From positions 1 through 5,877 of the forward strand of contig JAFACY010000114.1 of NCBI GenBank assembly GCA_023425285.1: 5,877 nucleotides of DNA, in the 5' to 3' direction. A model generated the notes under the pieces. That model was not told the DNA's origin. It saw only the letters and a list, made by a program, of their open reading frames with translations, and ran no database searches. The translations under genes and the position numbers were made by a program. Shown here one piece after another: positions 1-4,703 of this stretch. This DNA comes from Bacillota bacterium. Its GTDB lineage: Bacteria > Bacillota > Clostridia > Tissierellales > Sedimentibacteraceae. Position 1 is the stretch's first letter. Every line of letters starts with the position of its first letter.

Positions 1-127
1 GCTGTTCATAAAGGATGGTCAGCTTTATCATCAGCTTTACAAGGCTTCCATGACAAATGAAGCTCTGTATCAGAAGATTTCAGATACACTTACCGTGATT
101 GCTACAGGTGGTGAAAGAAATGAATAA
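1..127 (+). CDS. C-terminal end of an ABC transporter ATP-binding protein, BceA-like (partial)
   Basis: Only the last 41 codons are present, open at the left edge and ending at TAA 125-127. The readable tail begins LFIKDGQLYHQLYK and ends with GGERNE. An 'IKDG' turn followed by a short helical tail is typical of the C-terminus of BceA/YxdL-type ATPases, which hydrolyse ATP on the cytoplasmic face to drive a BceB/FtsX permease in resistance to, and sensing of, peptide antibiotics. No Walker or signature motif lies in the window. The assignment therefore rests on this tail and on the 8-bp overlap with the following permease gene, whose ATG at 120 sits inside these last codons. That overlap implies translational coupling. 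A two-component system often precedes such modules, but it would lie outside the window. Confidence 0.75.
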   Translation, partial: LFIKDGQLYHQLYKASMTNEALYQKISDTLTVIATGGERNE

Positions 128-2099
128 ATTTTTTTATCCAAGGCTGGCTGTAAACAATATTAAGAAAAATTCAAAAACCTATATTCCATACATGCTCACA
201 TGTATAGGTACTGTCATGATGTTTTATAATATGCGTTTTCTGACAATATCGAAAACTATAGGGATAGTACATGACAGTTCCTCCCTGAAAGAGGTAATGG
301 CGTTTGGTTCCTTTGTAATTGCAATATTTTCATTGATTTTTTTATTTTATACAAACAGCTTTCTTATTAAAAAGCGAAAAAAGGAATTTGGTCTTTTTAA
401 CATACTGGGTATGGAAAAAAAGCATATATCCAGAATAATGTTTTATGAGGTGCTGATCATCTCTGTAATTACAATTGCTGCAGGCATATTGTCGGGGATA
501 TTGTTCAGCAAGCTCATCATATTGATTCTTTTTAAGCTCATACAGTTTGATGCAGTATTTGGATTTGAGATATCAATCACAGCGATATCAGATACACTGG
601 GTATATTTGGTACGATCAATGCGATAAACTTGTTGTTCAACATCACTCAGGTGCATCTGTCCAATCCCGTTCAATTGCTGAAGGGAGGAAATGTGGGTGA
701 AAAGGAGCCGAAAACCAAGTGGCTGTTGACAATAATCGGTGCATTGTGCTTAGGAGCGGGATACTATATAGCTGTCGTTACAGAATCACCTCTGTCTGCT
801 GTAAACATGTTTTTTACAGCCGTGCTTCTGGTTATAGCCGGCACATATTGTCTGTTCACGGCAGGCAGCATCGCAGCACTGAAGCGCTTGAGAATGAATA
901 AAGAATATTACTACAAGGCAAATCACTTCATTTCTGTTTCAGGCATGATATACCGCATGAAGCAAAATGCCGCAGGTCTGGCTAACATATGTATTTTATC
1001 AACGATGGTCATTGTAATTATTTCATCAACAGTATCGCTGTACATGGGTATGGAGGATATTTTATCGAGCAGATATCCGCAGAATGTTATTGTTAAAAGC
1101 CTGGACGGTTCATATGAGGAAGTTAAGAAAATAGATTCGGTCATAGAGCAGCAGGTGCGTGAGCTTGGTGTTACCGAAAAAAATACGGTTCATTATCGCT
1201 CCATAGGCTTCGTGGCAATGCAGGATGGCTCTGCCTTCAATATGCCGGATGGATACGTCAATTCAACTGAAAATGTATCGGAGTTGGAATTTATGGCTTT
1301 GGATGAATACAACAGACTGGAAAATACAAATGTAAAATTAGACAGCAATGAAGTTCTTGTATATGTATTTTCGGGACATTTACAAGGTAATGAGCTGAAT
1401 ATTAACGGATACAGTCTGGACGTAAAGGAGTATCTGAATTCTTTGAAATTTTACGGAGACACAAGCAGAACCAGGATTACAAACAGCTACCTTTTGGTGG
1501 TAAACGATGAAGATACAATAAAAGATATAGGCAGCTATATTGATAATAACAGCGATGACATCAGAGACCTTTCATACTATTACGGCTTTGATATTGAAGA
1601 AGAAAGGGAAGTTCAGTTAAAGCTGATAAACAATATAAATGCTGCATTGGATGCGGCAAATCTTATTGCGTATGTTGAAGGAGCAGAGCTTTCGAGAACG
1701 GATTTCTATACAATGTACGGAGGTCTGTTTTTCCTGGGTATATTTTTAGGTATACTGTTCATAATGGCAACGGTTCTCATAATATACTACAAGCAGGTGG
1801 CGGAAGGCTACGATGATAAGGAAAGATTCAATATTATGCAAAAGGTTGGTATGAGCCGCAGCGAAATAAAAAAAGCAATAAAAAGTCAGGTGCTGACTGT
1901 ATTCTTTTTACCGCTGATAGCGGCAATTATACACATTGCATTTGCATTTAAGGTAATTACAAAATTACTGTTGGTATTTGGCATGACGAATGTAATTTTA
2001 TTTGCTGCATGTACAGCGGCAACAATAGCCGTGTTTGCCCTGTTCTATCTAATCGTATACTTCTTAACCGCAAGAACCTATTATCAGATAGTGAGTTAA
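120..2099 (+). CDS. FtsX/BceB-type ABC transporter permease (peptide-antibiotic resistance and sensing)
   Basis: A 659-residue integral membrane protein, normal length for BceB-type permeases (about 620-670). I chose ATG 120 over an in-frame TTG at 99. AGGTGG (106-111) lies 8 nt upstream of the ATG, and the N-terminus MNKFFYPRLAVNNIKKNSK then matches the usual family start. The layout is that of BceB: a hydrophobic segment at about 21-42, three more by about 145 with the basic FtsX coupling region between (KKRKKEFGLFNILGMEKK, about 84-101), and pairs near 150-175, 200-250 and 287-310. A soluble extracellular domain of about 220 residues follows (about 311-530), then three final segments near 533-556, 592-612 and 625-650. 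The large domain after helix 7 is the hallmark of BceB and is thought to contact peptide antibiotics and the partner histidine kinase. The substrate cannot be told from sequence. It ends 2 bp before the end of the convergent channel gene, with no terminator between them. Confidence 0.9.
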   Translation: MNKFFYPRLAVNNIKKNSKTYIPYMLTCIGTVMMFYNMRFLTISKTIGIVHDSSSLKEVMAFGSFVIAIFSLIFLFYTNSFLIKKRKKEFGLFNILGMEKKHISRIMFYEVLIISVITIAAGILSGILFSKLIILILFKLIQFDAVFGFEISITAISDTLGIFGTINAINLLFNITQVHLSNPVQLLKGGNVGEKEPKTKWLLTIIGALCLGAGYYIAVVTESPLSAVNMFFTAVLLVIAGTYCLFTAGSIAALKRLRMNKEYYYKANHFISVSGMIYRMKQNAAGLANICILSTMVIVIISSTVSLYMGMEDILSSRYPQNVIVKSLDGSYEEVKKIDSVIEQQVRELGVTEKNTVHYRSIGFVAMQDGSAFNMPDGYVNSTENVSELEFMALDEYNRLENTNVKLDSNEVLVYVFSGHLQGNELNINGYSLDVKEYLNSLKFYGDTSRTRITNSYLLVVNDEDTIKDIGSYIDNNSDDIRDLSYYYGFDIEEEREVQLKLINNINAALDAANLIAYVEGAELSRTDFYTMYGGLFFLGIFLGILFIMATVLIIYYKQVAEGYDDKERFNIMQKVGMSRSEIKKAIKSQVLTVFFLPLIAAIIHIAFAFKVITKLLLVFGMTNVILFAACTAATIAVFALFYLIVYFLTARTYYQIVS

Positions 2100-2101
2100 T
2101 A

Positions 2102-2458
2102 CTACTTTTTACTGTGATGCTTTAAAAATCTCGGCTTATAAATAAGATATTTCAGCATTATGGCATAGGGCAGGATAAAGCCCACAAATGCCTGTATCAT
2201 AGACACTGCCTTGGAGAGTCCTAAGGGGGTCATATCTCCGTATCCGACGGCAAACAGTGTTATATAGCTGAAATAAAGAGAACGGCTGACTAAGTCTATA
2301 AATTGGTTCTGATGTGCGGCAGAGGCATAATGATCCACGATGTGACCAAGCTTAAGCATGGTCAGGACTATATAGATTACAGAAAAGCATACTGCTATAA
2401 AAAAATATAAATTGAACAAAATTAAAACATTATAAATTACTATATTTTTGCGATTCAC
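2102..2458 (-). CDS. Small two-helix potassium-channel-like protein (Ion_trans_2 pore domain)
   Basis: A 118-residue membrane protein with the 2TM/one-pore layout of KcsA-type channels. Helix 1 spans about 6-34, the pore helix and filter about 58-77 with VGYGD at 71-75, and helix 2 about 83-106, followed by a short basic tail (ending HHSKK). Four copies would form a K+-conducting pore in the cytoplasmic membrane. No RCK/TrkA-N or cyclic-nucleotide domain is attached, so gating is not evident. The odd point is the filter entry. Most family members read T-T-[VIL]-G-Y-G-D, whereas this one reads F-A-V-G-Y-G-D (F69, A70), losing the Thr whose hydroxyl helps form the innermost K+ site. The GTG start (complement of 2456-2458) is fixed by AGGAGGT 6 nt upstream. 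The stop is TAG, 2 bp from the end of the convergent permease gene. Confident as a pore-domain protein, less so that it is K+ selective. Confidence 0.85.
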   Translation of the reverse strand: MNRKNIVIYNVLILFNLYFFIAVCFSVIYIVLTMLKLGHIVDHYASAAHQNQFIDLVSRSLYFSYITLFAVGYGDMTPLGLSKAVSMIQAFVGFILPYAIMLKYLIYKPRFLKHHSKK

Positions 2459-2464
2459 GAAAAT

Positions 2465-2471
2465 ACCTCCT
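2465..2471 (-). promoter_or_regulatory. Ribosome binding site deciding the GTG start of the channel gene
   Basis: On the minus strand the sequence reads AGGAGGT, then 6 nt, then GTG. This near-perfect anti-16S match supports the non-ATG start at 2458, and no ATG is better placed. Confidence 0.8.
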
Positions 2472-2481
2472 GATATAATAA

Positions 2482-2487
2482 ATTATA
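2482..2487 (-). promoter_or_regulatory. Candidate -10 box for the channel gene
   Basis: The minus strand reads ACATATAATT, containing a consensus TATAAT 11 bp upstream of the gene's ribosome binding site. No recognisable TTGACA-like -35 lies at 16-18 bp, and the region is very AT-rich, so a chance match is possible. It would leave a very short 5' leader. Confidence 0.35.
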
Positions 2488-2527
2488 TGTCATATTAAAA
2501 TTTATAGCATTTTAATTTTGGCTGATG

Positions 2528-2533
2528 TATAAT
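2528..2533 (+). promoter_or_regulatory. Candidate -10 box for the EamA transporter gene
   Basis: A consensus TATAAT lies 28 bp before the ATG, within the 103-bp divergent intergenic region shared with the channel gene. The hexamer 17 bp upstream (TAGCAT, 2505-2510) is a poor -35, so an activator or an AT-rich UP-like region may compensate. The leader from the expected start point to the ribosome binding site would be about 10 nt. Confidence 0.45.
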
Positions 2534-2561
2534 TGCTTTAGATTGAAACAGGGGGTATTTT

Positions 2562-3464
2562 ATGACAAAACAGATGAAAGCGGATATGATGCTGCTGTTG
2601 GTTACATTAGGCTGGGGCGTATCATACCTGATGGTGGATATAAGCCTGGAGGATATGGGTTCATTTACATTGAATGCAAACAGATTTCTGATTGCATTTG
2701 CCGTTGTAGCGGCTTTTTTTCACAGCAAGTTAAAAAATGTTTCAAAGGAAACATTAAAATACAGCATTATTATAGGAGTGCTTCTCGTGTTCGTATACAT
2801 AGGCGCAACCTTTGGCATTCAATACACAACATTATCAAACACAGGCTTTTTATGCGGGCTGTCGGTTGTTTTCACTCCCATTTTATCCAGTGTGGTATAC
2901 AGAAAGGCCCCCGAGAAAAAGCTTGTACTGGTAATAATGATGAGCGTTACCGGAATTGCATTATTGACGCTGAAGGATAATTTTTCTGTCAACTATGATA
3001 ACCTGCTCGGAGATATGCTGTCGATTATGTGTGCCGTAGTGTATGCTATTGATCTGTTAGTAACCGAGAGAGCAGTTCAGAAAGAAGAAGTCAATCCATT
3101 GCAGCTTGGGATTTTTCAATTGGCAGTTACGGGAGTACTCAATTTAGTTCTTGCATTCATATTTGAAAAGCCACATTTGCCCACAACACCAAGAATATGG
3201 ACTACGGTATTGTTTCTGGCGATATTTTGTACGGGAGTTGCATTTGTAGTGCAGACAATAGCCCAGCAGTATACGAGCGCATCCCATGTAGGGGTTATAT
3301 ATTCTCTTGAAATGGTTTTTGCCGGACTTATAGCATACATTTTTGCTGATGATGTTCTGACATTTAAATCATACGTCGGTGCCGTACTGATGATTCTGAG
3401 CCTGCTTATAATGGAAATAAATTTTGAGGGTATAATAAAAAAATTAAACAAAAAACCAATTTAG
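2562..3464 (+). CDS. EamA/DMT-family transporter (RhaT/YdcZ-like permease)
   Basis: A 300-residue, ten-helix membrane protein with two tandem EamA repeats, about 8-137 and 149-285, the normal length and layout for drug/metabolite transporters. Repeat 1 shows the N-terminal WGVSYL motif (18-23) and NRFLIA (40-45). Repeat 2 shows the family pattern S-A-x-x-x-G-V-I-Y-S-L-E-x-V-F-A (about 249-264), followed by an acidic ADD where many members have a Glu. Members move amino acids, nucleobases, sugars or metabolites by proton coupling or exchange, and the substrate cannot be assigned here. ATG 2562 is preceded by AGGGGG (2550-2555) 6 nt away, which fixes the start. The stop is TAG. A weak AACC/GGTT hairpin followed by a T run overlaps the stop (about 3454-3480), but no convincing terminator follows, so some read-through into the next region is possible. 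Confidence 0.9.
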   Translation: MTKQMKADMMLLLVTLGWGVSYLMVDISLEDMGSFTLNANRFLIAFAVVAAFFHSKLKNVSKETLKYSIIIGVLLVFVYIGATFGIQYTTLSNTGFLCGLSVVFTPILSSVVYRKAPEKKLVLVIMMSVTGIALLTLKDNFSVNYDNLLGDMLSIMCAVVYAIDLLVTERAVQKEEVNPLQLGIFQLAVTGVLNLVLAFIFEKPHLPTTPRIWTTVLFLAIFCTGVAFVVQTIAQQYTSASHVGVIYSLEMVFAGLIAYIFADDVLTFKSYVGAVLMILSLLIMEINFEGIIKKLNKKPI

Positions 3465-3501
3465 AGGTTGTTACTTTTTTAATAATGAAAACTGTTTCCT
3501 G

Positions 3502-3519
3502 CCATAAAATACATTATGG
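3502..3519. repeat. 18-bp dyad (6-6-6) downstream of the EamA gene
   Basis: CCATAA and TTATGG are exact inverted repeats around a 6-nt centre. No T tract follows, so it is not a classical terminator. It could be a protein binding site or a short hairpin at the 3' end of the EamA message. The region is AT-rich, so the evidence is weak. Confidence 0.35.
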
Positions 3520-3542
3520 TTAAAAATGGTATGTTGTGGTTT

Positions 3543-3560
3543 TTGTTTAAATTTCAACAA
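3543..3560. promoter_or_regulatory. Rex-like redox operator candidate
   Basis: The 18-mer TTGTTTAAATTTCAACAA has exact TTGTT/AACAA arms. It matches 12 of the 14 defined positions of the clostridial Rex consensus as I recall it (TTGTTAA-N4-TTAACAA). Rex is an NADH-sensing repressor of fermentation and redox genes. The site lies 27 bp upstream of the -35 box of the selenoprotein promoter. That is farther than Rex usually binds for simple repression, and in AT-rich DNA such a match can arise by chance. Confidence 0.35.
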
Positions 3561-3570
3561 ATTACATTCT

Positions 3571-3588
3571 AGCATACTAAAATATGCT
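3571..3588. promoter_or_regulatory. Palindromic operator candidate touching the -35 box
   Basis: AGCATA (3571-3576) and TATGCT (3583-3588) are exact inverted repeats separated by 6 nt. The last base is also the first base of the -35 hexamer. This placement is typical of a class-II activator site or of a repressor that blocks RNA polymerase. I do not recognise the regulator. Confidence 0.45.
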
Positions 3589-3616
3589 TGAACAATAATG
3601 AGACAAGTAGTATAAT
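3588..3616 (+). promoter_or_regulatory. Sigma-A-type promoter of the selenoprotein gene
   Basis: -35 TTGAAC (3588-3593), a 17-bp spacer, then -10 TATAAT (3611-3616). The -10 is perfect and the spacing optimal. Expected transcription start is about 3622-3624, giving a 5' leader of about 50 nt before the ATG at 3672. Confidence 0.75.
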
Positions 3617-3622
3617 ACGGAC

Positions 3623-3646
3623 ATGTAAAAGTTTTTCTTATTACAT
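3623..3646 (+). other. Hairpin at the predicted 5' end of the selenoprotein mRNA
   Basis: ATGTAA-AAG (3623-3631) pairs with CTT (3637-3639) and TTACAT (3641-3646), with one bulged A (3640) and a five-T loop. This gives nine A-U/G-C pairs beginning almost at the predicted transcription start. Such 5' stems can protect mRNA from decay. A protein-binding dyad is the alternative. Confidence 0.4.
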
Positions 3647-3671
3647 TAAATTTATATTAGGAGAATGAAAC

Positions 3672-4331
3672 ATGTCAGAAAACAAACAGATTTCAAGAAA
3701 GGATTTTCTTAAAGGAATGGGCTACACCGCAGCAAGTGTAGCAGTAGTAGGTTCTTTAGGAGGATTGCTTACAGGATGTACTGAGCAAGCGCCAGCAGCA
3801 ACTGCAGTAGATACATCACAAGCACCTGCATACCCATTTCCGTATAAGAAACTCGATCCTGCCAAAGTAGAGGCAGCAGCTTACAAAGGATATAAAGAAA
3901 AGGGTGGCTGAGGCGCCGGTGTAGCCGAAGGTTTCTTCGGTACATTAGCGCAAGAAGTTGGATATCCATACAACCAATTTCCTGTACCGGCATTTGTAAG
4001 TGCAGGCGGTGGATATCAGCAAGCAGCATTATGCGGAGCATTAGGCGTTGCGGCAGTATGTATAGGAACAGTCTGTGAGCCTGATGATTCAAAAAAAATA
4101 CTGGTTGAATTAGAAAACTGGTATAAAACAGCAGCATTTCCGATGTATCAACCGGATATGAAGCTGGATACAACAGTTGCAGATTCAATTTTATGCGCTG
4201 ATTCTGTAGGTAAATTTATGGAAAAAACAGGCTTTGCATATGGAAGCGATGAAAGAAAAACTCGTTGTGCAGGCGTAACAGGGGACGTTACTAAAAAGAT
4301 GGTTGAGCTTTTAAACGCTCATTTTGCTTAA
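3672..4331 (+). CDS. Tat-exported lipoprotein with in-frame UGA: predicted selenoprotein of the C_GCAxxG_C_C / split-Soret-like redox family
   Basis: A 219-residue reading frame interrupted only by TGA at 3909-3911 (codon 80), which I read as selenocysteine. ATG 3672 follows AGGAGA (3659-3664) at 7 nt. Residues 1-36 form a Tat signal, SRKDFLK (8-14) then a hydrophobic stretch, ending in a lipobox LTGC with C36 as lipidation site. An Ala/Pro/Thr-rich linker follows, then the domain with GGU (78-80), CGALG (121-125), C130, C135, C175 and C199. U80-CGA-C-C mirrors the four conserved Cys of the C_GCAxxG_C_C family, with Sec replacing the first. The tail SDERKTRC...MVELLN also looks like Tat-type members I remember. 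There is no CxxCH, so no c-type heme. The role is inferred to be extracytoplasmic thiol/selenol redox chemistry, substrate unknown. A stem-loop just after the TGA fits a bacterial SECIS, and tatA follows. Trp here and in neighbours is TGG, so TGA is not reassigned genome-wide. The alternative is a nonsense mutation or sequencing error, which the SECIS-like fold and Cys-position match make unlikely. Confidence 0.85.
3914..3950 (+). promoter_or_regulatory. Candidate bacterial SECIS element downstream of the UGA codon
   Basis: A perfect 6-bp stem CCGAAG/CTTCGG (3925-3930 with 3935-3940) is capped by a GUUU loop (3931-3934). Below it, G3924 can pair with U3941, A3923 is bulged, and 3918-3922 pair with 3942-3946 (two G-U). 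After a C/A mismatch, CGC (3914-3916) pairs with GCG (3948-3950). The loop starts 19 nt after the UGA and its first base is G. Both agree with the described bacterial SECIS consensus: apical loop roughly 16-37 nt from UGA, with a G in the first two loop positions. It would be the binding site for SelB carrying Sec-tRNA. The pairing was done by eye, not by energy calculation. Confidence 0.75.
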
Positions 4332-4332
4332 A

Positions 4333-4363
4333 AAATAAACAGGGGAGAAATCCCCTTTTATTT
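4333..4363 (+). terminator. Intrinsic terminator after the selenoprotein gene
   Basis: AGGGGA (4341-4346) pairs with TCCCCT (4351-4356) around a GAAA tetraloop. The stem is extended by A/T pairs (4333-4339 with 4357-4363) past one bulged C, and the descending arm is TTTTATTT. It starts 1 nt after the stop codon. It probably ends most transcripts, with limited read-through into tatA. Confidence 0.8.
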
Positions 4364-4365
4364 GG

Positions 4366-4390
4366 TATTCCATTCATTAGATATTCCATT
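4366..4390. repeat. Two copies of TATTCCATT in the tatA leader
   Basis: TATTCCATT occurs at 4366-4374 and exactly again at 4382-4390, a 16-bp period. It lies between the terminator and tatA. It could be a tandem binding site for a regulator of tatA or chance in AT-rich DNA. I see no clear promoter in this 56-bp gap. Confidence 0.4.
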
Positions 4391-4419
4391 GTTGAATTTA
4401 TGTTAAACGGAGGTAAGAC

Positions 4420-4614
4420 ATGGGAAGACTTGGTCCTATGGAGCTCGTTTTAATTTTAGTTATCGCGCTTATTATATTTGGTCCTGCTAAACTTCCTGAA
4501 ATAGGCAAGTCCTTGGGAGATGCCTTTGGAAATTTCAAAAAGCAAGCAAATAAAGTTACCGAAGAAATGAAAATTGATACGAGTAACAATGACGACGAAG
4601 AAAAAAAATCATAA
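4420..4614 (+). CDS. tatA: Twin-arginine translocase subunit TatA/TatE
   Basis: A 64-residue protein with the complete TatA plan. A short N-terminal transmembrane helix (about 6-20) starts GPMELVLIL with the polar E8. The F20-G21-P22 hinge follows, then the amphipathic helix AKLPEIGKSLGDAFGNFKKQ (23-42), and a charged acidic C-terminus (DDEEKKS). TatA oligomerises with TatC in the cytoplasmic membrane to pass folded proteins carrying twin-arginine signals. ATG 4420 follows GGAGGT (4409-4414) at 5 nt. No tatC or tatB is in the window, so this would be a TatA working with a TatC encoded elsewhere. It sits 88 bp after a gene for a predicted Tat substrate, which suggests a functional pairing. A terminator lies between the two, so tatA is either weakly co-transcribed or has a promoter I cannot identify. 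Confidence 0.93.
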   Translation: MGRLGPMELVLILVIALIIFGPAKLPEIGKSLGDAFGNFKKQANKVTEEMKIDTSNNDDEEKKS

Positions 4615-4621
4615 ACATATT

Positions 4622-4655
4622 AAAAAATACTTAAAGTTATTTAGGTATTTTTTTT
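4622..4655 (+). terminator. AU-rich intrinsic terminator after tatA
   Basis: AAAAAATACTTAAA (4622-4635) pairs with TTTAGGTATTTTTT (4640-4653) through a GTTA loop, giving 14 pairs including one G-U. The T run continues to 4655. The stem has low GC content, so efficiency may be moderate, but the symmetry allows it to act in both directions. Confidence 0.7.
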
Positions 4656-4656
4656 C

Positions 4657-4685
4657 TTGAAATAATTCATTTGTTCATATAGAAT
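4657..4685 (+). promoter_or_regulatory. Promoter of azlCD
   Basis: -35 TTGAAA (4657-4662), exactly 17 bp, then -10 TAGAAT (4680-4685). Both hexamers are 5/6 matches to the sigma-A consensus. It starts just after the tatA terminator. Expected start of transcription is about 4692, giving a leader of about 26 nt. Confidence 0.7.
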
Positions 4686-4699
4686 GATTCAAATGAATT
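4664..4699. promoter_or_regulatory. Perfect 10-bp inverted repeat bracketing the azlCD -10 box (operator candidate)
   Basis: AATTCATTTG (4664-4673) and CAAATGAATT (4690-4699) are exact inverted repeats 16 bp apart. They enclose the -10 box, and the right arm covers the predicted start site. The half-site centres are 26 bp apart, about two and a half helical turns. Repression by a dimeric or tetrameric regulator of amino acid metabolism is a reasonable inference. B. subtilis azlCD is controlled by the Lrp-like AzlB, but no azlB is in the window. Confidence 0.55.
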
Positions 4700-4703
4700 G
4701 TTT

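Noticed and set aside
99..119. TTG 99 as the permease start
   Set aside because: ATG 120 has the RBS at good spacing and gives the usual family N-terminus; TTG 99 lacks an RBS.
2525..2980. 151-codon plus-strand frame overlapping the EamA gene
   Set aside because: It runs in another frame of a well-supported EamA gene and gives a protein with no recognisable domain.
3454..3480. Intrinsic terminator overlapping the EamA stop codon
   Set aside because: Only a 4-bp AACC/GGTT stem with an 8-nt loop, and the T run starts several bases later; too weak to call.
3672..3911. A complete 79-codon gene for a short Tat lipoprotein ending at TGA
   Set aside because: The same frame continues with family-like sequence, a SECIS-like hairpin follows the TGA, and the mature part would be a linker without a domain.
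3769..4188. 139-codon open frame on the minus strand
   Set aside because: It lies antisense to the selenoprotein gene, has no clear RBS and shows low-complexity Leu/Gln/Arg composition, an expected shadow of GCA/GTA-rich codons.
4143..4331. A separate 62-codon gene starting at ATG 4143
   Set aside because: It is in frame with the gene starting at 3672, has no ribosome binding site, and holds the conserved C-terminal part of the same domain.
3672..4331. Pseudogene by nonsense mutation, or TGA reassigned to Trp/Gly
   Set aside because: No other frame damage is seen, promoter, RBS and terminator are intact, and the TGA falls on the conserved Cys site. Neighbouring genes use TGG for Trp and have no internal TGA. 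A sequencing error cannot be fully excluded.
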